64,000 nt of DNA. Origin: Nocardioides sp. CER19. Lineage in GTDB: Bacteria > Actinomycetota > Actinomycetes > Propionibacteriales > Nocardioidaceae. Each line of letters starts with the position of its first letter. Position 1 is the first letter of the stretch. The stretch is from contig NZ_JARVWS010000004.1 in assembly GCF_029846275.1 (NCBI RefSeq), positions 434,001-498,000 of the forward strand, written 5' to 3'. Below are positions 51,857 through 59,062 of the stretch, piece after piece. The position numbers and the translations under genes are program-made. A model generated the notes under the pieces. The model had not been told where the DNA came from, did no database searches, and saw nothing but the letters and a program-made list of their open reading frames with translations.

Positions 51857-51965
51857 GGCGGCGAAGCCGCTCCTACGGCTCAGGGCGGGGAGGTCGAGCG
51901 AGCCCGCGGCCGAGCCTGTGAGGCCGCGACGGCGAGTCGAGACCCACCGTCGAGCCGTAGGGCGG
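51841..51965. repeat. 21-base direct duplication flanking a palindromic element
   Basis: The 21 bases at 51841-51861, which include the dehydrogenase stop codon, recur exactly at 51945-51965. Between them are 83 bases with hairpin potential and a TCGAG-rich sequence like that at 44329-44437. This looks like insertion of a small repeat with a duplicated target, or a local duplication. Confidence 0.75.
51848..51881 (+). terminator. Terminator overlapping the dehydrogenase stop
   Basis: A 10-pair stem (51848-51857 with 51872-51881) extended by five pairs (51858-51862 with 51866-51870) around loop GAA, with one bulged base. The stop codon lies inside the left arm. Confidence 0.65.
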
Positions 51966-51968
51966 GCG

Positions 51969-52030
51969 GGAGTACCCGGTTGACCGGGTACTCCGGAACT
52001 CCGAGGGCGTCATGACACCCCGGGAGTTCC
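51969..52030. terminator. Two consecutive hairpins before ptsI end
   Basis: First hairpin: 51969-51979 with 51984-51994 (11 pairs, loop TTGA). Second: a long imperfect palindrome 51995-52030, whose arms GGAACTCC and GGAGTTCC enclose GGG/CCC and the core GTCATGAC. They lie between the convergent dehydrogenase and ptsI and probably terminate both transcripts. Confidence 0.6.
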
Positions 52031-52106
52031 GCACTTCCCTGGGCGGCGGGGCCGGTGGGGCTCCTGTGGGTCGGGCGGGTCGGGCGAGTCGGCCGGGCAG
52101 GGCGTC

Positions 52107-53813
52107 TCAGGCGAGGAGGGCGCGGACCGCCTCGCGCCCGGCCCGGGGGTCGGCGGCGGCCAGCGCCGCCTCGGCCGCCTCCTCGCAGGTCGCGCGCGTG
52201 ACGGCGGCAAGCTGCGCACCGACCGCCCGTACGGCGGCCGGCGCCATCGACAGGGAGGTGACACCCATCCCGACGAGAGCCATCGCGAGCAGCGGGTCGG
52301 CGGCCGCCTCGCCGCACACGCCGACCGGCTTGCGCGCCTGACGTCCCGCCTCGGCCGTGATCGCGACCATGTGCAGCACGGCCGGCTGCCAGGGGTCGGT
52401 GAGGTAGGCCAGGTCGGTGGCGAGCCGGTCGGCGGCCATGACGTACTGGGTCAGGTCGTTGGTGCCGATGGACAGGAAGTCGACGACCTCCAGGAACCGG
52501 CTCGCGAGCAGTGCAGCACTGGGGACCTCGACCATGACGCCGGGCTTGAGGTCGCGCCGACGCACCTGCTCGGCGAAGGCGGCCGCCTCGGCGACCGTGG
52601 CCACCATCGGCGCCATCACCCAGGCGTCGGCGCCCGTGCGCCGTGCCGCGTCGGCGATGCCGTCGAGCTGGCGCTCCAGCAGCTGCGGGTTGTGCTCGGC
52701 GAGCCGCAGCCCGCGCACTCCGAGGGCCGGGTTCTCCTCGTCCTCGAGCGTCGCGAACGCGATCGGCTTGTCGGACCCGGCATCGAGGGTGCGCACCACG
52801 ACGTGGTGGCCCGCCGCCGCGAACGGCCCGAGCACCTCGGCGTAGATGTCGGCCTGCTCCTCGGCCGTGGGTTCCTCGCGGCGGTCCAGGAAGCAGAGCT
52901 CGGTGCGGAACAGCCCGACGCCCTCGACCGGGACGTCGGTCGCGACGCGCGCGGACTCGCCGTCCGCGACGTTGGCCAGCAGGGTGACACGTGCGCCGTC
53001 GGCCGTGGCGCCGGGGCCGGCCCACGCCTCGAGCGCGGCCCGGCGGACCCGGTCCTCCTCGACCAGGCGACGGGCCTCGTCCTCGGCCACGGCGGGGTCG
53101 ACGGTGCCGGCCGCTCCGTCCACCAGGACGTGGCTCCCGGCCGCCAGCCCGAGGGCGGCCGCGACGCCGACGACGCACGGGATGCCGAGCTGGCGCGCGA
53201 TGATCGCGGTGTGGCTCGTCGCCCCGCCCCGCTGCGTGACGAGGGCGAGGACCCGGCCGGGCTCGAGGCTGGCGGTGTCCGCCGGAGCGAGGTCGGACGC
53301 GACGACGACCGACGGAACCTCCGGCGGGGCGACGCCGGGCTCCGGCTCGCCCACCAGCCGCGCGACCAACCGCCGTTCGATGTCGCGCAGGTCGGTGGCC
53401 CGCTCGGCCATGAGACCGCCCATCGCCGCGAAGACTCCGACGAACTGCTCGACCGCACCGTGCACCGCGGCCAGCAGCGCCTCGCCGCCCTCGAGGCGTG
53501 TCCCGACCGCCTGGCGCAGCCCCTTGTCGCGGGTCAGGCCGGCGCTCGCGGTCAGGACCTCCGCGGCCGCGCCCGTCGCCCGGGCCGCCTTGGCGGCGTA
53601 CCCCTCAGCGACCGCGACGGCGGCGAGGTCGTAGGCGGCCAGCGCGTCGTCGACCGTGGCGTGGCCACCGTCGCCGTACGATGCGACTGCCTCCGGCGAG
53701 ACCTCCTGCGTGACCACGAGGACCGGCCCGTAGGCGAGTCCCGGCACGACCGGCGTGCCGCGGAGCAGGGAGTGCGGCGCGCTCTGGCCGACGTCCGTGG
53801 TGGTAGTGACCAT
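52107..53813 (-). CDS. ptsI: Phosphoenolpyruvate-protein phosphotransferase (PTS enzyme I)
   Basis: A 568-residue general PTS protein that takes phosphate from PEP and gives it to HPr. The phosphohistidine is His201 in RGGATSHTAIIARQLGIP. The C-terminal PEP-binding barrel has EGVGLFRTELCFLDR, VRTLDAGSDKPI and MVEVPSAALLASRF, and the catalytic Cys loop reads VGVCGEAAADP. It is the usual size for actinobacteria. I start at ATG 53813, not at the upstream start inside the regulatory region. It is divergent from the DeoR-type regulator. Confidence 0.95.
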   Translation of the reverse strand: MVTTTTDVGQSAPHSLLRGTPVVPGLAYGPVLVVTQEVSPEAVASYGDGGHATVDDALAAYDLAAVAVAEGYAAKAARATGAAAEVLTASAGLTRDKGLRQAVGTRLEGGEALLAAVHGAVEQFVGVFAAMGGLMAERATDLRDIERRLVARLVGEPEPGVAPPEVPSVVVASDLAPADTASLEPGRVLALVTQRGGATSHTAIIARQLGIPCVVGVAAALGLAAGSHVLVDGAAGTVDPAVAEDEARRLVEEDRVRRAALEAWAGPGATADGARVTLLANVADGESARVATDVPVEGVGLFRTELCFLDRREEPTAEEQADIYAEVLGPFAAAGHHVVVRTLDAGSDKPIAFATLEDEENPALGVRGLRLAEHNPQLLERQLDGIADAARRTGADAWVMAPMVATVAEAAAFAEQVRRRDLKPGVMVEVPSAALLASRFLEVVDFLSIGTNDLTQYVMAADRLATDLAYLTDPWQPAVLHMVAITAEAGRQARKPVGVCGEAAADPLLAMALVGMGVTSLSMAPAAVRAVGAQLAAVTRATCEEAAEAALAAADPRAGREAVRALLA

Positions 53814-53838
53814 GGCCACATCCAATGCCACAGGTCGC

Positions 53839-53876
53839 TTGACAGTCAACACATTCGGGACTAAAACAACACAATC
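53839..53876 (+). promoter_or_regulatory. Promoter with overlapping direct repeats, ptsI/deoR divergent region
   Basis: TTGACA (53839-53844), 17-base spacer, TAAAAC (53862-53867) fits a SigA-type promoter reading towards the regulator gene. CAACACA-T/A-TC occurs at 53847 and 53867, 20 bases apart, and the palindrome TTGACAGTCAA covers the -35 box. This is an AT-richer island in a GC-rich region, likely the site where the DeoR-type protein represses both sides. Confidence 0.6.
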
Positions 53877-53917
53877 AAAGGTGCCGCTCGATCGCCGGCA
53901 GTGAGGAGCCCCCAGAC

Positions 53918-54685
53918 ATGTACGCCGAGGAGCGCCACCAGGCCATCGCCGAGATGGTGGCGAGCCGGGGCAGGGTCGCGGTCACCGAGCTCGCGTCGCG
54001 GTTCAGCGTGACGACGGAGACCGTGCGGCGCGACCTCTCGCAGCTCGAGCGGCTCCAGCTCGTCCGGCGGGTCCACGGCGGGGCGGTCTCGCTCCGCTCG
54101 GTCACGATGCTCGAGCCGCGCCTGTCCGACCGCGACCAGGAGCGCACACCCGAGAAGGACCGGATCGCACAGGCCGCGGTCGCCCTGCTCCCCCAGGGCG
54201 GCGGCACGCTGCTCATCGATGCCGGCAGCACCACCGCGCGGCTGGCCTCGCGGCTCCCGGCCACCGACCCGTGGACGGTCATCACCCACTCGGTCCCGAT
54301 CGCCGCCATCCTCGCCCCGCTCCCCCACGTCGAGCTGCACCTGCTGCCCGGCCGGGTCCGGACGGCGACCCAGGCGGCGGTCGGGCACGAGACGGTGCAG
54401 GCGATCGGGCAGTACCGCGCCGACCTGGCCTTCCTCGGCACCAACGGCGTCTCGACCCGCCACGGCCTGTCCACCCCGGATAGCGAGGAGGCAGCGACCA
54501 AGCGGGCGCTCGTGGAGGGCGGCCAGCGGGTCGTCGTACTCGCAGACGCCACCAAGATCGGTCAGGAGCGCGCCGTGCGCTTCGCCGGCCTCGATGAGGT
54601 CGACGTCCTGGTGACCGACGACGCCATCAGCCCCTCCGACGTCGCGGCGTTCGAGGCCGCCGGCCTGGACGTCGTCGAGGCGTAG
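53918..54685 (+). CDS. DeoR/GlpR-family transcriptional regulator
   Basis: A 255-residue repressor. The N-terminal winged helix-turn-helix (about residues 5-57) shows YAEERHQAIAEMVASRGRVAVTELASRF and TTETVRRDLSQLERLQLVRRVHGG. The C-terminal DeoRC sensor domain has LIDAGSTTARLASRLP, FLGTNGVSTRHGL and VLADATKIGQ, which bind phosphorylated sugars. It is likely to sense a phosphorylated intermediate of the adjacent PTS route. GAGGAG precedes ATG 53918. The PfkB kinase gene follows after five bases. Confidence 0.93.
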   Translation: MYAEERHQAIAEMVASRGRVAVTELASRFSVTTETVRRDLSQLERLQLVRRVHGGAVSLRSVTMLEPRLSDRDQERTPEKDRIAQAAVALLPQGGGTLLIDAGSTTARLASRLPATDPWTVITHSVPIAAILAPLPHVELHLLPGRVRTATQAAVGHETVQAIGQYRADLAFLGTNGVSTRHGLSTPDSEEAATKRALVEGGQRVVVLADATKIGQERAVRFAGLDEVDVLVTDDAISPSDVAAFEAAGLDVVEA

Positions 54686-54690
54686 CAACG

Positions 54691-55674
54691 ATGTCGACGA
54701 CGCGGCAGGGAGCGGGACTGATCGTCACGCTGACCGCCAACCCCAGCGTCGACCGGACGGTCGCGCTGCCCTGCGCCCTGGAGCGCGGTGCCGTCCTCCG
54801 CGTCGACCACGCCACGTCCCAGGCCGGAGGCAAGGGCGTCAACATCTCCCGGGCGGCCGTCGCCGCCGGCCTCGCCACCGTCGCGGTCCTGCCCGCGCGA
54901 TCCGACGACGCGTTCGTCCACGAGCTGGAGGAAGCCGGGATCAGGTGCCGCACGTCGCGGCCGGCCGGCGAGATCCGGGTCAACCTCACCCTCACCGAGC
55001 CCGACGGCACCACGACGAAGCTCAACAGCCCCGGCGCGGCCGTCGACCGGGAGCACCTCGACGACCTCGCCGCGACACTCGAGCGCGAGGCGCGAGGTGC
55101 GTCGTGGGCCGTGTTCGCGGGCTCGCTCCCACCCGGCGCGCCTGCAGGCCTGTACGCCGACCTGGTCGCCCGCCTGCGCGGGGTGACCCGGATCGCCGTC
55201 GACACCAGTGGCGAGCCGCTGGCTCGCCTGGTCGACGGGCTGCCCACCAGCGCCCCCGACCTGCTCAAGCCCAACGCCGAGGAGCTGGCCTCGGTGACAG
55301 GCGCGGACGGGGCCGAGCTCGAGGCCGACCCGGTCGCCGCCGCCCGGGCCGCGCGCCAGCTGGTCGACCGGGGCGTCGGCACCGTGCTCGCGACCCTCGG
55401 CGGCCAGGGCGCCCTCCTGGTCGACGCCGAGGGGGCGTGGCACGCGCTGCCGCCGCCGACCACGGTCGTGAGCACGGTCGGCGCGGGCGACTCGAGCCTG
55501 TTCGGCTACCTGCTCGCCGAGCTCCGTGGGCTTCCACCGGCCGACCGGGTCGCGCTCGCCGTCGCCTACGGCAGCGCGGCCGCCGGCCTGCCCGGCACCA
55601 CGATCCCCGGGCCCGAGCACGTGCGGCCCGAGGCGGCGGTCGTGCGCCCCCTGCTGCTGCACGAAGCGATGTGA
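54691..55674 (+). CDS. 1-phosphofructokinase/tagatose-6-phosphate-kinase family hexose kinase
   Basis: A 327-residue PfkB kinase of the FruK/LacC group. N-terminal LTANPSVDRTVALP, substrate-site SQAGGKGVNISRAAVAAGL, FAGSLPPGAP, DLLKPNAEEL, and the ATP/catalytic loop VSTVGAGDSSLFGYLL with its Asp are all present. FruK converts fructose-1-phosphate, and LacC tagatose-6-phosphate, to the bisphosphates; sequence alone does not decide. The gene lies between the DeoR regulator and HPr, like fruR-fruK-ptsH, but the fructose permease gene fruA is absent here and the only EII in the island is mannitol-type. Confidence 0.9.
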   Translation: MSTTRQGAGLIVTLTANPSVDRTVALPCALERGAVLRVDHATSQAGGKGVNISRAAVAAGLATVAVLPARSDDAFVHELEEAGIRCRTSRPAGEIRVNLTLTEPDGTTTKLNSPGAAVDREHLDDLAATLEREARGASWAVFAGSLPPGAPAGLYADLVARLRGVTRIAVDTSGEPLARLVDGLPTSAPDLLKPNAEELASVTGADGAELEADPVAAARAARQLVDRGVGTVLATLGGQGALLVDAEGAWHALPPPTTVVSTVGAGDSSLFGYLLAELRGLPPADRVALAVAYGSAAAGLPGTTIPGPEHVRPEAAVVRPLLLHEAM

Positions 55675-55715
55675 GCCCTCACCGACCATCCACTCACCGC
55701 ACCGGAGGAGACCCC

Positions 55716-55961
55716 ATGCCCAGCACGTCAGTCATCGTCGGCTCGGCCGTCGGCCTGCACGCCCGACCCGCCGCGCTCATCGCCGAGGCGGTGGGGAACC
55801 TCGGCGTCCCCGTGACGATCAACGGCGTCGACGCCGGCTCGTCCCTCATGATCATGACGCTCGGCGCGAAGAAGGGCGACGAGGTCGAGGTCGCCAGCGA
55901 CGACCCCGCGGCGCTCGCCGCTGTCGTCGCGCTGGTCGAGCGCGACCTCGACGCCGAGTGA
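55716..55961 (+). CDS. ptsH: PTS phosphocarrier protein HPr
   Basis: An 81-residue HPr. The phospho-acceptor is His15 in VGLHARPAALIAEAV; the later DAGSSLMIMTLGAKKGDEVEV segment carries serines at 42-43 where the regulatory Ser46 region of Firmicutes lies. It shuttles phosphate from EI to the EIIA domain of the mannitol-type permease. A strong GGAGGAG site precedes ATG 55716. It is 41 bases behind the kinase gene and probably the last gene of that operon. Confidence 0.95.
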   Translation: MPSTSVIVGSAVGLHARPAALIAEAVGNLGVPVTINGVDAGSSLMIMTLGAKKGDEVEVASDDPAALAAVVALVERDLDAE

Positions 55962-56004
55962 GCGCGTGACATAGCCCCTCGGGGGTGCCCACGGGACGGA
56001 TGTG

Positions 56005-56754
56005 ATGGCACGATCAACCGTCATGACCCGTCTCGGAACCCTGGTCGCCGCACTGCTCCTGGCCCTCGGCCTGCTGGCACCGGGCGGCCCGGGCGGCCTG
56101 CTGGCACCGGGCGGCCCGGCGAGCGTGGCGGCCGAGGCGCGGATCCCGGCCGACGTACCGACGTTCGCGAGCGCCGTCCCGGCCAGCACCACCCAGGTGG
56201 TCCGGACGATCTCGAGCCGACGCTGGTGCCGGCAGGTCTACTGCACCGTCACCCAGGCCTGGCGGAAGGACGCGGCCGGGTGGCACCTGGTGCGCCAGTT
56301 CCGTTCCTCGATCGGCGCGAAGGGCTGGGGCAAGCAGCGGGAAGGCGACCGGCGCTCCCCCGTCGGCGTGTTCCGGATCAAGGTGACGTTCTCGACCCGC
56401 TCGCCCGGACCCGGTCCGATGCCGTGGCGCCAGCGGAGGGCGACGTCGGTCGTGAGCAACACGCCGGGACCGAACTACAACACGTGGCTCGAGGTGCCGG
56501 GCGTGCGCAGCGGCAACCGCCCCTCGATGCGCTGGGGCTGGGTGGTCGACTACAACCACGTCCGGCTGGCGCCGGGACAGGGCGCGCAGCCGGTGCCGGG
56601 CAAGGGCAGCGGCATCTTCTACCACACGTCCAAGCCCGGGCACCGCTGGTCGCCGACCGCGGGCTGCACCCAGGTCGGCAACCCGCAGGGGATGCGTTGG
56701 CTGGAACGCTGGCTGCGCCCCGGAGCCGACCCACGAGTGGTCCAGCGGCTCTGA
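56005..56754 (+). CDS. Secreted L,D-transpeptidase (YkuD-like)
   Basis: A 249-residue exported protein. A signal peptide with a hydrophobic core LGTLVAALLLALGLLAP contains a nine-residue tandem duplication (GLLAPGGPG). The mature part has WRKDAAGWHLVRQFRSSIGAKG, EGDRRSPVGVFRI, and a catalytic-type cysteine in SPTAGCTQVGNPQGM, the form seen in the divergent ErfK/YbiS-like L,D-transpeptidases. It probably edits peptidoglycan outside the membrane. Starts at 56005 or 56023 are both possible; neither has a strong ribosome site. The neighbours do not explain it. Confidence 0.8.
   Translation: MARSTVMTRLGTLVAALLLALGLLAPGGPGGLLAPGGPASVAAEARIPADVPTFASAVPASTTQVVRTISSRRWCRQVYCTVTQAWRKDAAGWHLVRQFRSSIGAKGWGKQREGDRRSPVGVFRIKVTFSTRSPGPGPMPWRQRRATSVVSNTPGPNYNTWLEVPGVRSGNRPSMRWGWVVDYNHVRLAPGQGAQPVPGKGSGIFYHTSKPGHRWSPTAGCTQVGNPQGMRWLERWLRPGADPRVVQRL
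56068..56119. repeat. 27-base tandem duplication in a signal peptide
   Basis: Two identical 25-base copies (56068-56092 and 56095-56119) with a 27-base period, encoding GLLAPGGP twice. The perfect identity at DNA level points to a recent in-frame duplication. Confidence 0.85.
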
Positions 56755-56775
56755 GGCGCAGCCTGCGTGGCGCGG

Positions 56776-58932
56776 CTACCCGGCGGCGTACGCCGGCCGC
56801 TCGGGCTCCTCGACACGCGTCCCGACCGGTGCGGTGAGCCGGCCGGGCCACCAGGCCCGCTCCCCCAGCAGGACGAGCGCCGCCGGCAGGAGCACCTGAC
56901 GGACCAGTGTGGCGTCGAGGAAGATCGCGACGGCCAGGCCCACACCCAGGGTCTTCATCTCGAGCATGCTGAGCGTCGCGAAGATCGCGAACACCGAGAT
57001 CATCACCGTGGCGGCGCTGGTGACGACGCCCGAGGTGTCGGCGATGCCGCGCTGCACCGCGAGCCGCGGCGGCAAGCCGTTGAGCGCGTGCTCGCGCACC
57101 CGGCTCAGGACGAACGCGTGGTAGTCCATCGACAGGCCGACCAGGACGACCATCACGAACAGCGGCAGCCAGTTGATGAGGAACCCGGGTGAGCTGAAGC
57201 CGAGCGGCCCCTCGAGGAACCCGTGCTGGAAGACCAGCGTCAGCACGCCGAACGCGACGCCCACCGAGGCCAGGTTGAGCACGCAGGTCAGCAGCGCGAG
57301 CACGACGCTGCGGAAGGCCAGGCCCATGATGAGGACCGTCAGCAGCAGCACGGCGCCGACGACGTACGGCAGCCGCTCGCGCAGCAGGTGGGTGGTGTCG
57401 TAGTTCTCGGCCGCCATACCGCCGACGTACGCCGTCTGCTCACCCATCGCGGCCGGCACCAGCCGGTTGCGCAGGTGCAGCACCGCGTCGTCGACCCGCG
57501 GGTCCTCGTCGGCGTAGTGGGTGGTCAGGTGCAGCACGGCGACGCTGCCGTCGTCGGCGACCTGGATGTCGGGCTGCCCGGCCAGGAAGTCACGCGTCCG
57601 ACCCGCGTCCTGCTGGAGCCCCGCCAGGGCGGTCCGCACCTGGGACTCCTGGCCGGCGGGCACGGGCACCACGACGTCGGCCCCGACCAGCTGCGACGGG
57701 AACGCCGCCTCCATGTCCCGGTAGGTCTGGACCTGCGGGATCGACTGCGGCAGCGTGGAGAGGTTGGACTGGTGGATCTTCATGCCGAGCGCCGGCGCGG
57801 AGAGGGCGAGTACGACGACCGTGCCGGCGAGCAGGGCGGCGACCGGGTGCCGCACCACCGGACCGAGCAGGCGGGTGCTGATGCCACCGCGGCCGATGCG
57901 GCGGTTGAGCCGCCACAGCAGCGGGATGCGCGGTCGGTCGACCCAGCGGCCGAGGCCGCCGAGGAGCGCGGGCAGCACGGTGATCGAGCCGATCACGGCG
58001 ATCGCGACCACCACGATGGCGCCGGTGGCGAGCGAGTTGAAGGTGACGTCGCCGACCAGGTAGAGGCCGGCCATCGCCGCGATCACCGCGGCTCCCGACA
58101 CGAGGATCGAGTGTCCCGAGGTGGCCGCCGCGATCTCGACGGCGTCCACGGTGCCGTGGCCGGCGGCGCGCTCGGCGCGTTCGCGCTTGAGGTAGAAGAG
58201 CGAGTAGTCGACGCCGACCGCCATGCCGATGAGGACGATGAGGCTGCTGACCGTGGGCTCGGCGTGGACCAGGTGCGAGATCGGCGCGGTGAGCCCGATC
58301 GTCGCGGCGACGCTGGTGGCTCCGACGAGCACCGGGATGCCCGCCGCGATGAGCGCGCCGAACGCCAGCAGCATGAGGACGAGAGTGATCGGGAGGCTGA
58401 TGCCCTCGGCCGAGGAGAGGTCCTCGCCGACCCGGTCGTTGATGGCGGCGTCGACCGAGACGTCACCGGTCTGCCGGACCTCGAGGTCCGGGTGCTGCTT
58501 CTGGACGGAGTCGGTGACCGCCTGCAGGGCGCTCACGTCGTCGGTGTTGTCGCGCAGCTCGGCGTTGACGAGCACGGCCTTGCCGTCCGGGCTGGTCACC
58601 GGGTCGACGACCTTGGCGACGAAGGACAGCGTCCGGCCCTGCGTGGCGATCTGCCCGGCGGCAGCGGTCCGCTCCGCCGGCGTACCGCCGGTGACGAGGA
58701 TGCGCTCGGTGTCGGGCGCCTCCATGCCGGCGCTGCGGACGAGGGCGGCGGCGTGGCCCGAGTCGCCCGTGTCGTAGTCGGCGTCGGTCGTCTCCTGGGT
58801 CGGGACGGCGGCCGCGAGGCCGACGGCGATGATGACGAAGGCGAGCCACCCCCCGACCGCTCGCCAGGGGTGACCGGCGCTCCAGCGGGCGATCCGCAGG
58901 GGGACCCCTCCGTGTCTGTTCAGCTTGTTCAT
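56776..58932 (-). CDS. MMPL-family transporter (RND superfamily)
   Basis: A 718-residue transporter of the MmpL/YdfJ class with two repeats of one plus five helices. Helix 1 is at about residues 23-43, an extracytoplasmic domain of about 130 residues follows, then a five-helix block containing VLIGMAVGVDYSLFYLKRERAE. A second soluble domain comes next, and a second block with FVMVVLVGLSMDYHAFVLSRVRE. The paired G-x-x-x-D-Y-S/H motifs carry the proton-relay aspartates. Substrates may be lipids or drugs. It is divergent from a two-component system with 130 bases between, so regulation by that system is likely. Confidence 0.92.
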   Translation of the reverse strand: MNKLNRHGGVPLRIARWSAGHPWRAVGGWLAFVIIAVGLAAAVPTQETTDADYDTGDSGHAAALVRSAGMEAPDTERILVTGGTPAERTAAAGQIATQGRTLSFVAKVVDPVTSPDGKAVLVNAELRDNTDDVSALQAVTDSVQKQHPDLEVRQTGDVSVDAAINDRVGEDLSSAEGISLPITLVLMLLAFGALIAAGIPVLVGATSVAATIGLTAPISHLVHAEPTVSSLIVLIGMAVGVDYSLFYLKRERAERAAGHGTVDAVEIAAATSGHSILVSGAAVIAAMAGLYLVGDVTFNSLATGAIVVVAIAVIGSITVLPALLGGLGRWVDRPRIPLLWRLNRRIGRGGISTRLLGPVVRHPVAALLAGTVVVLALSAPALGMKIHQSNLSTLPQSIPQVQTYRDMEAAFPSQLVGADVVVPVPAGQESQVRTALAGLQQDAGRTRDFLAGQPDIQVADDGSVAVLHLTTHYADEDPRVDDAVLHLRNRLVPAAMGEQTAYVGGMAAENYDTTHLLRERLPYVVGAVLLLTVLIMGLAFRSVVLALLTCVLNLASVGVAFGVLTLVFQHGFLEGPLGFSSPGFLINWLPLFVMVVLVGLSMDYHAFVLSRVREHALNGLPPRLAVQRGIADTSGVVTSAATVMISVFAIFATLSMLEMKTLGVGLAVAIFLDATLVRQVLLPAALVLLGERAWWPGRLTAPVGTRVEEPERPAYAAG

Positions 58933-59011
58933 CTCAGGCTCCTTTCAGGCTGTGCGACCAGCCTCGTGAGCCCGCGCTCCCGTGTCGGTGGTGCGCCCTC
59001 CCGAAGTGACG

Positions 59012-59027
59012 GTGGTGCCTGCACCAC
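59012..59027. promoter_or_regulatory. Candidate operator palindrome between MMPL and kinase genes
   Basis: GTGGTGC-CT-GCACCAC is a perfect palindrome of seven-base arms. GGTGGTGC also occurs at 58987-58994, 24 bases upstream. It lies in the divergent promoter region, 80 bases from the MMPL start and 36 bases from the kinase start. Confidence 0.45.
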
Positions 59028-59062
59028 TGCGCGGGACCGCCTGCCGGCGCCAGGATGGGGGC

